64,000 nt of DNA. Source: Lamellibrachia satsuma (Eukaryota > Annelida > Polychaeta > Sabellida > Siboglinidae). Shown here piece after piece: positions 23,679 to 36,705 of this stretch. The translations under genes and the position numbers were made by a program. The stretch's first letter is position 1. Every line of letters begins with the position of its first letter. Under the pieces are notes generated by a model, which worked only from the letters and a program-made list of their open reading frames with translations, was not told the origin of the DNA and ran no database searches. The stretch spans positions 7,223,536 to 7,287,535 of the forward strand of contig BSQZ01000018.1 in assembly GCA_033239005.1 (NCBI GenBank). Reading direction: 5' to 3'.

Positions 23679-24092
23679 ACCGGTAACTATACATACAGTT
23701 GATGTTAAACGGTGTAATGTTTGCTTCCTTCCATTCTGAAGGAACTATTCCTTCTTCTAGTGACAAGTTAAACCATTTTGCAAGTGTTAACTTCATGTGT
23801 TTCTTCATGAAATGTGGCTTGTACAGTCGAGCCTCGTTATAACGCGGTGGTTGGGGTCCACGATTTCAGACCGCGCTGTAAGCGATGCGCGTTAGGTGTT
23901 CCCATATCTGCCACCAGGGAGATACTAATCAACAGCGATCGCTGCCCGCTGCACTAAGACTTCTAAGTCCATGAACGCTGTCGAAGCCCTGTGTGCTTGC
24001 AGCACTGTCTCATACGCCAATATGCAGTTTATGGAACTTATTAAACGAGTATACTAGCATCAACGTGTATTATTTTTAAATGTCACACCCTG

Positions 24093-24438
24093 TAGGCGCA
24101 ACGATTACATCTATTCGAACTTAGTTTTGGGGACGGTGGCAGCTTTTGTGATCCATATTCTACTGTCTCGGTATGTGCCAATTAAGTTTTCCGATTCGTA
24201 GTTTCAATGAACAATAGATCCAACTAGACTTACGTCAATTCATACACTTCGATCAATCTTTATTTACTGTCTTCTTCATGTCTTCTGTAGGCACAATTTT
24301 AGCGACATAACTTAACAACTTAACAATTAAACGATAACGTAGGAAATTATGTCTCTTGGCGCCATCTCCCCCATCCTGCCTATCTCAACTCGTACCTTAA
24401 TTATCTTAAAATAAAATAAAGGTAAACTGGCACTAACA
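24093..24438 (-). repeat. BEL/Pao LTR 1 (left outer)
   Basis: The 346-bp copy begins (plus strand) TAGGCGCAACGATT and ends GGCACTAACA; on the coding (minus) strand it starts TGTTAGTGCC. It is immediately preceded by CACCCTG, which recurs after LTR 3. A purine-rich tract read on the minus strand as TTAGGGGCCGGGA lies directly inside it at 24439-24452, the expected polypurine tract of the element's 3' end. It is the 3' LTR of copy 1 in coding orientation. Confidence 0.92.
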
Positions 24439-24663
24439 TCCCGGCCCCTAATTGTATGCAGCGATCAGCGATACAATTATTTAAAAACACAAATTACTCA
24501 TCCAATAGAGCACATACAATAATCATAATTATTACGTATAACAAGATTTATATAATCAACTAATGTCAAGTAAACGGTGTACGCATGTCCACTGTCCAAT
24601 CAAGTCATCACAACGAATGTTCTCGTAATTCAGTTAGTGTCAATTTCAGTTCAATTGACATAC

Positions 24664-27600
24664 CTAGTTCTCTGATTCTAACACTAACACCAGCTTGTCA
24701 ACTGGTCTGTTCAACATGCTCGTCATAGTCTTAATCTTCACGCGACGCACGAATCCCTTTTGGTCGCGGACCACTTCCTGCACTCTACCCAAAGGCCAGG
24801 AATTTCACGGCGCCTTGTCGTCCACGATCAACAAAACGTCTCCTACGTCGAAATTGCGTCTGGGTGTCAACCATTTTTGGCGCTCCTGCAGCAGAGGGAG
24901 ATACTCTCGAAGCCAACGCTTCCAGAATAAATCAGCCATGTACTGGACCTGCCGCCAACGACGCCGAGTGTACGAGTTTTCTTTACAGAACACACCAGGT
25001 GGTAGATTCGGTTGCGTCTTGAGCAGCAGAAGGTGATTCGGAGTTAGAGCATCTAGGTCGCACGAGTCATCAGACGATTTTGTGATTGGTCGGTTGTTGA
25101 TGATTGATTCGATTTCGCACAAGAACGTTTGCAAACAGTCGTCGTTAAGGATCTGTTCTTTCAAAAGAACTCTCGCAATGTTTCTCACCGTTCTTATTTG
25201 ACGTTCCCACACGCCGCCATGATGAGATCCGGCTGGTGGATTGAATATCCACTCTACGTTCTTCTGTAGCATCGCGTTGTGGATCGCTGACTGATTCCAT
25301 TGGTCAATCGCTTCTCTTAAATGACGTTCGGCTCCGACGAAATTGGTGCTGTTGTCCGATCGTATTTCCTTGACTTTACCTCTTCTGGCAATGAATCGTC
25401 GCAGCGCGTTGATGCACGAATCAGTAGTCAGCGAATCAACTACTTCCATGTGGATTGCACGAACTTTCAAGTCAGTGAACAGTGCGACATATCTCTTCAC
25501 TGTACATCGTCCACGCTTCACCTCGATCGGGCCGAAATAGTCTACACCGACTCGGGTGAATGGCGGTTCGTCTGGAATTAGACGGTCGGCCGGAAGATCA
25601 GCCATCTTTTGCTCTCCGACTCTGCCTCTCTGTCGTCGATAAATGACACACTTGTTGATAACACTCCTCACTGCAGCATTGGCACGAATGATCCAATACC
25701 TTTGTCTCATGGCTGATAATCAGCTGAGACACATGAGCATACTTTGGCAAGATAGCTGGGTGTTTAGCTTTCATAGGCATTACTGCACGGTTACGACGGC
25801 CGCCAACTCTCAAGAGGCCGTCGTCCACAGTAGGATCCGCTTTGAAGAGTGAACTTGATTTCTTCACTCGTCTGTGCTTCTCTAGGGCATCGATCTCTTC
25901 CCAGAACGACTGTCTTTGAACAAATCGCAGGATCCCATTCTCGGCTTGTTGGAGATCCTGGATAGTGAGCGGCATATGGTCAGTCCTTGATCGAACTTTC
26001 ACTCCTGCCATTTGCCTTTTCTCCATTTCCTGTTTCTCGACAGGATCGCAATCAACTTGATGGAGGGCTCATCTGATTTCCTTTCTGTCACTAGCCAGTT
26101 CTAGTAGAATGGTTCTCAATCGTATGAACCAAGCCACTGTTTTCTTTAGGGTAAGCCATATGTTATTAGCCGATTTGTCGCATCTTGGACTGGATTGGTT
26201 TGGATCGTCTTCGTCATCTCCTTTACGGATTTCCGGGGATTTAGGCCACTCGGTTTCCGGTTTCCATAGGAATTCCGGCCCATCGATCCATCGTTTGCTG
26301 TCGAGTAAACCATCAGCTGACAGTCCTCTGGATGCATCATCTCCTGGGTTACCCTTTGTGTCTACGTATCGCCACTGCGATGGCTCTGACCCTTCTCGGA
26401 TCAGGTTAACCCGATTGGCGACGAATGTGTGAAACCGTGTCGTTTCATTCGCGATGTACTTGAGCACAGTCATGCTGTCAGTCCAATACACTGTGTCGTG
26501 GATGGGAATCTCCAACTCGGTCGTCATCATTTTGTTCATGCGCACTGACACTGTTGCAGCTGTGAGTTCCGCACGTGGAATCGTGATTGGCTTGACTGGG
26601 GCGACACGGGATTTCCCAGCCAGCAGTGTGCAATGTACGTTGTCAGTTCTGCTAACTAGTCTTAGGTAAGTCACTGTTCCATATCCATAGTTGCTGGCAT
26701 CTGAGAAGTGGTGAAGTTGGGCTGATTCTATTTCTCCGAAGTCATCTGGCTTGACACAGCGACGGACGGCGAAGCTGGCCAGCTTGGGTAATTCAGCCAT
26801 CCACTTTTGCCAACGCATCAGCTGGGGCTCTGGAACTGGATCGTCCCACCCAATCCTCAAACGGCAAAGATCTTGCAGGATGACCTTCGCTGGGAGAACG
26901 AACGGACTTATCAGTCCCAACAGGTCGTAGGTAGAACCGACTGCTGACAGGATGCCTCTTCTTGTTAACGGTCTCTCCTTCATTGTGATCTCGAATCTGA
27001 ACGTGTCCGTTTCGACACACCACTGGATTCCAAGAGCTCTTCCCAATGGTAGATTAGAGTGGTCAAAGTCCAGATCCTTCACCTCTTTTGCCCGTTCGTC
27101 TTCTGGCACCGAGTTCAGTACGGTTCTCTTATTGCTTATCCACTTGGTGAGGCGAAATCCGCCTTTGGCACAGGCACCACTTAGGTCTCGAATCAGCTCA
27201 ATTGCCTCATCTTCTGTTCGTACCGATTTCAGGCAGTCGTCCACATAGAAGTTCTTTAGAATGGTACTGGTCACCTTCGTGTCATACTCGGATTCGTTGT
27301 CGGTGGCTGTCTTCCTCAGAGCGAAGTTCGCGCAACTTGGTGACGATACTGCACCAAACAAATGTACCGTCATCTGGTACTCTTCTAGCGGCTGTCGCAG
27401 ATCTCCACCAGGCCACCACAGAAATCGAAGAACGTTGCAGTCGTCAGAGTTTACACGGACCTGGTGGAACATAGCTTCGATGTCTGCCATCAAAGCGACT
27501 GGCTCTTGTCGAAATCTCAGGAGGACTGCTACCAGAGAGTTCGTTAGGTCCGGCCCCTGCAGCAGCTGTTCATTCAGTGAGGTGCCTCTGTATCGTGCGG

Positions 27601-28930
27601 AGCAGTTGAACACAACTCGAATCTTGTTCGGCTTCCTTGGATGGTAGACGCCATGATGCGGTATGTACCATACCTTTCCGTCACTCCTATCCAGTTGTTC
27701 TTGTGGTACTTTCCGCGCATATCCTTTCTTGATCAAATTGTCCATGAACGCTTTATAATCGTCTTGCAGTTGAGAATTCTTAAGAAGCCTTCTTTTCAAT
27801 TGTGCTGCGCAATGTTCCGCTTGTGGTCGATTGTTTGGCATGTTGACTTCTTGTTGTCTGAATGGCAGGGCTATCTGGTAGTGTCCTTCCTTCTGTTCCA
27901 CGTTGGCTGAAACCATGCTCATAAACGTCCGGTCTTCTCTTGAATGTTCTGGCTTGTCGTCCAAAGTGCGTTCGTTGAAGTCTTGGCGAAAGCAGCTTTC
28001 CACTTGTCTCTCGAGACCCTTGTCGCCACAAACGCTGCACCGGTTCACAGACACATACTGCGTGTGGTGATCGTCTTCCTCACAGTTTCGAAGAAGGCCA
28101 CGAATCGCCCATCCAAGCAGAGTCTTCACGGCGTATGGTCCATTTTCTTGGCTGTGCACCACTTGCCATGGCTCTGACGCTTTTGGTGCATTGGTTCCGA
28201 TTAGAAGGTCAACCTCGCTGTCAATGTCTGGAATGTGTATTCCTCGTAGGTAGGACCACCTGTCGACATCTGCCTGCCGTGGAACGTCTTCCATACTGAC
28301 TGGCATTTCTTCCCTTGTATACACCATCGGCAGCTTGACTGCGTTGGTTCCGCTTAAGTCGCATACTTCTAGTCCTCTGATCATGTATGTGTCAATGACA
28401 CTGGTCTTTTCCATTGTCCGAAGTCGCACTTTTGTTCTTCTGTCTCTCGCATTTAGCTGGTCCATAAGTTTCGTTGTACAAAACGTCGCGTCGCTTCCTT
28501 CATCCAGGAATGCGTATGTTTCTATGTATTTGTCGCTGTTTATCAGCTTGACTCTCACCGGAATGATGGCCATCGTGCTGTCGTAGTCACCGGCCCCAGT
28601 ACTCATACACGTCTTGCTAGTATCTGGAGCATCTGATTCCCCAAGCCTGTTATCTTGTGTGTCATCTTTCTTGTAATGCAACACTGTTGGGTGACTTGCA
28701 CTGCAAATTGTGCATTTCAGTCTATTTGTACAGTCGTTGCTTCTGTGTCCTGTGACGAGACAAGCAAAACACGATCCGTTTGACATCAAGAATTTCAACT
28801 TTTCGCGATGTGGCTGATTTCGCATTTTTCTACACATCTCCATAGTATGGTCTCCTCGACAGTACATGCATGGCTTGTTGAGAGCAGGCGTTTTATCTTG
28901 TGTAGGTGCTTTCGTAGTAGTCGAGAACAT
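24664..28930 (-). pseudogene. BEL/Pao pol, copy 1, broken
   Basis: The minus-strand frame carries, in order: a zinc knuckle (CMYCRGDHTMEMC), an aspartic protease (AFLDEGSDATFC), a reverse transcriptase with YVDD (FYVDDCLKSV), an RNase H-type region (HFSDASNYGYG), an integrase with GVDYFGPIE, RSDNSTNFVG and SHHGGVWERQ, and the BEL C-terminal domain. Breaks: an in-frame TGA at 26069-26071; a 50-bp deletion at about 25708, relative to copy 2, that removes part of the integrase zinc-binding region and shifts frame; and an in-frame TGA at about 24804 inside the C-terminal domain. It also lacks a 35-bp block near 26200 that copy 2 has. It is not functional as it stands. Confidence 0.92.
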
Positions 28931-28933
28931 GCT

Positions 28934-30157
28934 TCATGGTCTTGGTGGCCTGTACTGTCCTTTGTAGTGCCTCTTCGGGTCTTCTGGCTTGCGCCTTGGT
29001 TCTGTGTCGTTCCCATATACTGGGTCCGTCGCAATTTCGGCTTGTTCCTCAACAAATTTTACGAGATCGTCAAACTTCACGGTTTTTCCTTCCTTCTCTT
29101 GCTTGTTGAAGACCACTCGTCTCCATCGATCCATGAACTTTTCGGGAAGTTTCTCGACGAGTGTCTTGATGTTTTTGGATGATCCATCTCCTTCATGCTT
29201 TCAAGAGTCTTCATGGTATTACTGCAGCTTCGGAGGAATACGGCATAGCTGTTCATTGCACGTCCGTTGTTCGCTTCAATTTGTCGCCAGTTAGCCGCCT
29301 TGGTCATGTACGCTGGCGCTATCTTGTAATCTTTCCCGTACTTCCTTTTAGCAGTCTCTTTGCTTCCTCGTACCCTTCGTCTCGTCCATTAACATGCAAC
29401 TCCGCACTAGCTCGTTTGGTTGTTCTTTCGTAAATTGTTCGAGATAGTACAACCTATCCTTGCTGGATTCCGTCTTGTCTTCAATGCAGTGCTGGAATGA
29501 CCTCCAGAACGGTGCCGACTCTAAAGGACTTCCATCGAAAGGTGTTACTTCGCGCGGTGGGAGACTGAATCTCTTTTGCTGGTCGATTACGAGCTTGTTC
29601 CAATTCTGCATGATGTCTGCTGCAGAGTTTGCGATATCATGTTGATTAATGTCTGACTGTTCTGAGGCTTGCTCGTCCTTTGCTGCTGCTGTTGATTCGT
29701 GCATTTGTTCATGCTGGCTTGAAAGAATGTACTCCGCAGCCGTAGCGTCTAATGGTGTCGAAAGTGGTTCATCGTTGTACTGCAGTTGTGTGTCTGGCTG
29801 TGCCATATCTTCGAACAATGCATACACATTCGCTCTTGCAGCCACCACATTTAGTTCTTGTAACATCAGCTGTTCACGTCTTTGGCGAAGCTGAAGTTCT
29901 TCGCTATCGAGAGCTTGAACTTTCTTCAGCGCGATGGTTCGGGCTATTAACTCAGCCTTCTTGGCTTCCTCTTTCATTCTTGCTGCAGACGCTTCACTGA
30001 AAAGTGAAGAACTGCGTGATGCTTGTGATCTCCTTGATGTCCGAGACCCGGCTTGAGAGACACTATCTTCTGGTCTCACGTTCACTGAGTGATCTTCTGG
30101 AGTTCGTTCCGGTACATGACCTGGCGAATTTAACGTCGATGCACGTGTTTCGGCCAT
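28934..30157 (-). pseudogene. BEL/Pao gag, copy 1, frameshifted
   Basis: Gag of copy 1 starts at the likely initiator (MAETRAST) at 30157. It matches copy 2 closely but is broken by three single-base deletions, at about 29179, 29349 and 29384, seen by comparison with the homopolymers and GCG in copy 2. The open frame therefore stops early at about 29348, and the rest is readable only in other frames. Gag would form the particle that packages the element's RNA. An in-frame TGA at 28934-28936 separates it from the zinc-knuckle/pol frame, as in copy 2. Confidence 0.9.
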
Positions 30158-30353
30158 GTCTACAATATACTGATACGCGCAAGTATGAAACGAATTAATT
30201 CGTTTGGGGCGGAGTCGGTATTGTGCGGTACTATTTTGCACTCTCTGCAAACAGTTCGAAATACCACTATTTTCAGTTCGAAAGTTCATAAACTGTTCTC
30301 ACACAGCAATGTTCCCACAATTCCTTTGTATCAGATAATTTCATACTAAAATA

Positions 30354-30705
30354 TAGGCGCAACGATTACGTCTATTCGAACTTAGTTTTGGGGACGGTGG
30401 CAGCTTTTGTGATCCATATCCTACTGACTAGTACTGTCTCGGTATGTGCCAAGTTTTCCGATTCGTAGTTTCACTGAACAATAGATCCAACTAGACTTAC
30501 GTCAATTCATACACTTCGATCAATCTTTATTTACTGTCTTCTTCATGTCTTCTGTAGGCACAATTTTAGCGACATAACTTAACAACTTAACAATTAAACG
30601 ATAACGTAGGAAATTATGTCTCTTGGCGCCATCTCCCCCATCCTGCCTATCTCAACTCGTACCTTAATTATCTTAAAATAAAATAAAGGTAAACTGGCAC
30701 TAACA
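30354..30705 (-). repeat. BEL/Pao LTR 2 (shared middle)
   Basis: The 352-bp copy serves as 5' LTR of copy 1 and 3' LTR of copy 2. It has the same terminal sequences as LTR 1 and LTR 3 and a private 6-bp insertion-like difference (CTGACTAGTACTG) near 30425. On its left is the 5' untranslated region of copy 1 and on its right the polypurine tract of copy 2. There is no target duplication around it, as expected if the array arose by recombination and not by a second insertion. Confidence 0.92.
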
Positions 30706-30930
30706 TCCCGGCCCCTAATTGTATGCAGCGATCAGCGATACAATTATTTAAAAACACAAATTACTCATCCAATAGAGCACATACAATAATCATAATTATT
30801 ACGTATAACAAGATTTATATAATCAACTAATGTCAAGTAAACGGTGTACGCATGTCCACTGTCCAATCAAGTCATCACAACGAATGTTCTCGTAATTCAG
30901 TTAGTGTCAATTTCAGTTCAATTGACATAC

Positions 30931-33900
30931 CTAGTTCTCTGATTCTAACACTAACACCAGCTTGTCAACTGGTCTGTTCAACATGCTCGTCATAGTCTTA
31001 ATCTTCACGCGACGCACGAATCCCTTTTGGTCGCGGACCACTTCCTGCACTCTACCCAAAGGCCAGGAATTTCACGGCGCCTTGTCGTCCACGATCAACA
31101 AAACGTCTCCTACGTCGAAATTGCGTCTGGGTGTCAACCATTTTTGGCGCTCCTGCAGCAGAGGGAGATACTCTCGAAGCCAACGCTTCCAGAATAAATC
31201 AGCCATGTACTGGACCTGCCGCCAACGACGCCGAGTGTACGAGTTTTCTTTACAGAACACACCAGGTGGTAGATTCGGTTGCGTCTTGAGCAGCAGAAGG
31301 TGATTCGGAGTTAGAGCATCTAGGTCGCACGAGTCATCAGACGATTTTGTGATTGGTCGGTTGTTGATGATTGATTCGATTTCGCACAAGAACGTTTGCA
31401 AACAGTCGTCGTTAAGGATCTGTTCTTTCAAAAGAACTCTCGCAATGTTTCTCACCGTTCTTATTTGACGTTCCCACACGCCGCCGTGATGAGATCCGGC
31501 TGGTGGATTGAATATCCACTCTACGTTCTTCTGTAGCATCGCGTTGTGGATCGCTGACTGATTCCATTGGTCAACCGCTTCTCTTAAATGACGTTCGGCT
31601 CCGACGAAATTGGTGCTGTTGTCCGATCGTATTTCCTTGACTTGACCTCTTCTGGCAATGAATCGTCGCAGCGCGTTGATGCACGAATCAGTAGTCAGCG
31701 AATCAACTACTTCCATGTGGATTGCACGAACTTTCAAGTCAGTGAACAGTGCGACATATCTCTTCACTGTACATCGTCCACGCTTCACCTCGATCGGGCC
31801 GAAATAGTCTACACCGACTCGGGTGAATGGCGGTTCGTCTGGAATTAGACGGTCGGCCGGAAGATCAGCCATCTTTTGCTCGACTCTGCCTCTCTGTCGT
31901 CGATAAATGACACACTTGTTGATAACACTCCTCACTGCAGCATTGGCACGAATGATCCAATACCTTTGTCTCAAAAGTGAAAGTACATAGTTCATTCCAG
32001 AATGCCCTACTTCCTGGTGGGCATGGCTGATAATCAGCTGAGACACATGAGCATTCTTTGGCAAGATAGCTGGGTGTTTAGCTTCCATAGGCATTACTGC
32101 ACGGTTACAACGGCCGCCAACTCTCAAGAGGCCGTCGTCCACAGTAGGATCCGATTTGAAGAGTGAACTTGATTTCTTCACTCGTCTGTGCTTCTCTAGG
32201 GCATCGATCTCTTCCCAGAACGACTGTCTTTGAACAAATCGCAGGATCCCATTCTCGGCTTGTTGGAGCTCCTGGATAGTGAGCGGCATATGGTCAGTCC
32301 TTGATCGAACTTTCACTCCTGCCATTTGCCTTTTCTCCATTTCCTGTTTCTCGACAGGATCGCAATCAACTTGATGGAGGGCTCATCTGATTTCCTTTCT
32401 GTCACTAGCCAGTTCTAGTAGAATGGTTCTCAATCGCATGAACCAAGCCACTGTTTTCTTTAGGGTAAGCCATATGTTATTAGCCGATTTGTCGCATCTT
32501 GGACTGGATTGGTTTGAACTGCATTCACGGTGACTTCTTTCTTCACTTCGGGATCGTCTTCGTCATCTCCTTTACGGATTTCCGGGGATTTAGGCCACTC
32601 GGTTTCCGGTTTCCATAGGATTTCCGGCCCATCGATCGATCGTTTGCTGTCGAGTAAACCATCAGCTGACAGTCCTCTGGATGCATCATCTCCTGGGTTA
32701 CCCTTTGTGTCTACGTATCGCCACTGCGATGGCTCTGACCCTTCTCGGATCAGGTTAACCCGATTGGCGACGAATGTTTGAAACCGTGTCGTTTCATTCG
32801 CGATGTACTTGAGCACAGTCATGCTGTCTGTCCAACACACTGTGTCGTGGATGGGAATCTCCAACTCGGTCGTCATCATTTTGTTCATGCGCACTGACAC
32901 TGTTGCAGCTGTGAGTTCCGCACGTGGAATCGTGATTGGCTTGACTGGGGCGACACGGGATTTCCCAGCCAGCAGTGTGCAATGTACGTTGTCAGTTCTG
33001 CTAACTAGTCTTAGGTAAGTCACTGTTCCATATCCATAGTTGCTGGCATCTGAGAAGTGGTGAAGTTGGGCTGATTCTATTTCTCCAAAGTCATCTGGCT
33101 TGACACAGCGACGGACGGCGAAGCTGGCCAGCTTGGGTAATTCAGCCATCCACTTTTGCCAACGCATCAGCTGGGGCTCTGGAACTGGATCGTCCCACCC
33201 AATCCTCAAACGGCAAAGATCTTGCAGGATGACCTTCGCTGGGAGAACGAACGGACTTATCAGTCCCAACAGGTCGTAGGTAGAACCGACTGCTGACAGG
33301 ATGCCTCTTCTTGTTAACGGTCTCTCCTTCATTGTGATCTCGAATCTGAACGTGTCCGTTTCGACACACCACTGGATTCCAAGAGCTCTTCCCAATGGTA
33401 GATTAGAGTGGTCAAAGTCCAGATCCTTCACCTCTTTTGCCCGTTCGTCTTCTGGCACCGAGTTCAGTACGGTTCTCTTATTGCTTATCCACTTGGTGAG
33501 GCGAAATCCGCCTTTGGCACAGGCACCACTTAGGTCTCGAATCAGCTCAATTGCCTCATCTTCTGTTCGTACCGATTTCAGGCAGTCGTCCACGTAGAAG
33601 TTCTTTAGAATGGTACTGGTCACCTTCGTGTCATACTTGGATTCGTTGTCGGTGGCTGTCTTCCTCAGAGCGAAGTTCGCGCAACTTGGTGACGATACTG
33701 CACCAAACAAATGTACCGTCATCTGGTACTCTTCTAGCGGCTGTCGCAGATCTCCACCAGGCCACCACAGAAATCGAAGAACGTTGCAGTCGTCAGAGTT
33801 TACACGGACCTGGTGGAACATAGCTTCGATGTCTGCCATCAAAGCGACTGGCTCTTGTCGAAATCTCAGGAGGACTGCTACCAGAGAGTTCGTTAGGTCC

Positions 33901-35279
33901 GGCCCCTGCAGCAGCTGTTCATTCAGTGAGGTGCCTCTGTGTCGTGCGGAGCAGTTGAACACAACTCGAATCTTGTTCGGCTTCCTTGGATGGTAGACGC
34001 CATGATGCGGTATGTACCATACCTTTCCGTCACTCCTATCCAGTTGTTCTTGTGGTACTTTCCTCGCATATCCTTTCTTGATCAAATTGTCCATGAACGC
34101 TTTGTAATCGTCTTGCAGTTGAGAATTCTTAAGAAGCCTTCTTTTCAATTGTGCTGCGCAATGTTCCGCTTGTGGTCGATTGTTTGGCATGTTGACTTCC
34201 TGTTGTCTGAATGGCAGGGCTATCTGGTAGTGTCCTTCCTTCTGTTCCACATTGGCTGAAACCATGCTCATAAACGTCCGGTCTTCTCTTGAATGTTCTG
34301 GCTTGTCGTCCAAAGTGCGTTCGTTGAAGTCTTGGCGAAAGTAGCTTTCCACTTGTCTCTCGAGACCCTTGTCGCCACAAACGCTGCACCGGTTCACAGA
34401 CACATACTGCGTGTGGTGATCGTCTTCCTCACAGTTTCGAAGAAGGCCACGAATCGCCCATCCAAGCAGAGTCTTCACGGCGTATGGTCCATTTTCTTGG
34501 CTGTGCACCACTTGCCATGGCTCTGACGCTTTTGGTGCATTGGTTCCGATTAGAAGGTCAACCTCGCTGTCAATGTCTGGTATGTGTATTCCTCGTAGGT
34601 AGGACCACCTGTCGACATCTGCCTGCCGTGGAACGTCTTCCATACTGACTGGCATTTCTTCCCTTGTATACACCATCGGCAGCTTGACTGCGTTGGTTCC
34701 GCTTAAGTCGCATACTTCTAGTCCTCTGATCATGTATGTGTCAATGACACTGGTCTTTTCCATTGTCCGAAGTCGCACTTTTGTTCTTCTGCCTCTCGCA
34801 TTTAGCTGGTCCATAAGTTTCGTTGTACAAAACGTCGCGTCGCTTCCTTCATCCAGGAACGCGTATGTTTCTATGTATTTGTCGCTGTTTATCAGTTTGA
34901 CTCTCACCGGAATGATGGCCATCGTGTTGTCGTAGTCACCGGCCCCAGTACTCATACACGTCTTGCTAGTATCTGGCGCATCTGATTCCCCAAGCCTGTT
35001 ATCTTGTGTGTCATCTTTCTTGTAATGCAACACTGTTGGGTGACTTGCACTGCAAATTGTGCATTTCAGTCTATTTGTACAGTCGTTGCTTCTGTGTCCT
35101 GTGACGAGACAAGCAAAACACGATCCGTTTGACATCAAGAATTTCAACTTTTCGCGATGTGGCTGATTTCGCATTTTTCTACACATCTCCATAGTATGGT
35201 CTCCTCGACAGTACATGCATGGCTTGTTGAGAGCAGGCGTTTTATCTTGTGTAGGTGCTTTCGTAGTAGTCGAGAACAT
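30931..35279 (-). pseudogene. BEL/Pao pol, copy 2, nearly full length, with stops
   Basis: Two long open pieces (32460-35279, 939 codons; 31072-32340, 422 codons) hold the full BEL/Pao order: zinc knuckle, aspartic protease, YVDD reverse transcriptase, RNase H-type region, integrase and C-terminal domain. The integrase zinc region (HQEVGHSGMNY) that copy 1 lost is present. The frame breaks near 32460-32530, where a 35-bp block is present that copy 1 lacks. It also has the TGA near 32382 and a TGA at about 31071, where the family would have Arg followed by NSWPLGRV. These two TGA codons are at the same sites in copy 1, so they predate the duplication. Confidence 0.92.
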
Positions 35280-35282
35280 GCT

Positions 35283-36509
35283 TCATGGTCTTGGTGGCCT
35301 GTACTGTCCTTTGTAGTGCCTCTTCGGGTCTTCTGGCTTGCGCCTTGGTTCTGTGTCGTTCCCATATACTGGGTCCGTCGCAATTTCGGCTTGTTCCTCA
35401 ACAAATTTTACGAGATCGTCAAACTTCACGGTTTTTCCTTCCTTCTCTTGCTTGTTGAAGACCACTCGTCTCCATCGATCCATGAACTTTTCGGGAAGTT
35501 TCTCGACGAGTGTCTTGATGTTTTTTGGATGATCCATCTCCTTCATGCTTTCAAGAGTCTTCATGGTATTACTGCAGCTTCGGAGGAATACGGCATAGCT
35601 GTTCATTGCACGTCCGTTGTTCGCTTCAATTTGTCGCCAGTTAGCCGCCTTGGTCATGTACGCTGACGCTATCTTGTAATCTTTCCCGTACTTCCTTTTT
35701 AGCAGTCTCTTTGCTTCCTCGTACCCTTCGTCTGCGTCCATTAACATGCAACTCCGCACTAGCTCGTTTGGTTGTTCTTTCGTAAATTGTTCGAGATAGT
35801 ACAACCTATCCTTGCTGGATTCCGTCTTGTCTTCAATGCAGTGCTGGAATGACCTCCAGAACGGTGCCGACTCTAAAGGACTTCCATCGAAAGGTGTTAC
35901 TTCGCGCGGTGGGAGACTGAATCTCTTTTGCTGGTCGATTACGAGCTTGTTCCAATTCTGCATGATGTCTGCTGCAGAGTTTGCGATATCATGTTGATTA
36001 ATGTCTGACTGTTCTGAGGCTTGCTCGTCCTTTGCTGCTGCTGTTGATTCGTGCATTTGTTCATGCTGGCTTGAAAGAATGTACTCCGCAGCCGTAGCGT
36101 CTAATGGTGTCGAAAGTGGTTCATCGTTGTACTGCAGTTGTGTGTCTGGCTGTGCCATATCTTCGAACAATGCATACACATTCGCTCTTGCAGCCACCAC
36201 ATTTAGTTCTTGTAACATCAGCTGTTCACGTCTTTGGCGAAGCTGAAGTTCTTCGCTATCGAGAGCTTGAACTTTCTTCAGCGCGATGGTTCGGGCTATT
36301 AACTCAGCCTTCTTGGCTTCCTCTTTCATTCTTGCTGCAGACGCTTCACTGAAAAGTGAAGAACTGCGTGATGCTTGTGATCTCCTTGATGTCCGAGACC
36401 CGGCTTGAGAGACACTATCTTCTGGTCTCACGTTCACTGAGTGATCTTCTGGAGTTCGTTCCGGTACATGACCTGGCGAATTTAACGTCGATGCACGTGT
36501 TTCGGCCAT
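35283..36509 (-). CDS. BEL/Pao gag, copy 2, intact frame
   Basis: The frame is open for 452 codons to 36641; the likely start is the Met of MAETRAST at 36509, because the preceding residues look like untranslated leader. The N-terminal half is Ser/Glu/Arg-rich with a predicted coiled-coil-like stretch (KEEAKKAELIARTIALKKVQ). The C-terminal half is the conserved BEL/Pao gag region (PPREVTPFDGSPLESAPFWR). The frame ends at TGA 35283-35285. The next frame, with zinc knuckle and pol, is in the same phase, its first ATG only one codon after the stop (35277-35279). Gag makes the cytoplasmic particle. Expression in host cells is unknown. Confidence 0.88.
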   Translation of the reverse strand: MAETRASTLNSPGHVPERTPEDHSVNVRPEDSVSQAGSRTSRRSQASRSSSLFSEASAARMKEEAKKAELIARTIALKKVQALDSEELQLRQRREQLMLQELNVVAARANVYALFEDMAQPDTQLQYNDEPLSTPLDATAAEYILSSQHEQMHESTAAAKDEQASEQSDINQHDIANSAADIMQNWNKLVIDQQKRFSLPPREVTPFDGSPLESAPFWRSFQHCIEDKTESSKDRLYYLEQFTKEQPNELVRSCMLMDADEGYEEAKRLLKRKYGKDYKIASAYMTKAANWRQIEANNGRAMNSYAVFLRSCSNTMKTLESMKEMDHPKNIKTLVEKLPEKFMDRWRRVVFNKQEKEGKTVKFDDLVKFVEEQAEIATDPVYGNDTEPRRKPEDPKRHYKGQYRPPRP

Positions 36510-36705
36510 GTCTACAATATACTGATACGCGCAAGTATGAAACGAATTAATTCGTTTGGGGCGGAGTCGATATTGTGCGGTACTATTTTGCACTCTCTGC
36601 AAACAGTTCGAAATACCACTATTTTCAGTTCGAAAGTTCATAAACTGTTCTCACACAGCAATGTTCCCACAATTCCTTCGTATCAGATAATTTCATACTA
36701 AAATA

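Larger units (their letters stand above)
21956..23790 (-). mobile_element. CR1-like LINE relic, copy 2, interrupted
   Basis: The minus strand carries the same LINE type as 7730-10195, more heavily decayed. Reverse-transcriptase pieces with [20 protein letters not shown] and [10 protein letters not shown] lie at 22698-23185, and the C-terminal region at 21948-22602. A further upstream linker piece with PSEWKEANITPF reappears at about 23700-23790. The intervening 23192-23678 block is foreign. Several indels relative to copy 1 are visible, such as a deletion near 22745 and another near 22980. It is truncated at the 5' end about 30 bp before the pogo-like element. It lies in the large intron upstream of the NACHT exon. 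Confidence 0.85.

Noticed and set aside
23190..24092. LINE copy 2 and the pogo-like element as one transposon
   Set aside because: The TA-CAGTC border at 23822-23824 and its inverted partner at 37608 define a separate element; the LINE motif content ends by about 23790.
26109..36550. Many plus-strand open frames of 60-170 codons across the BEL elements
   Set aside because: They are shadows of the minus-strand gag and pol, recur identically in both copies, and have no motifs of their own.
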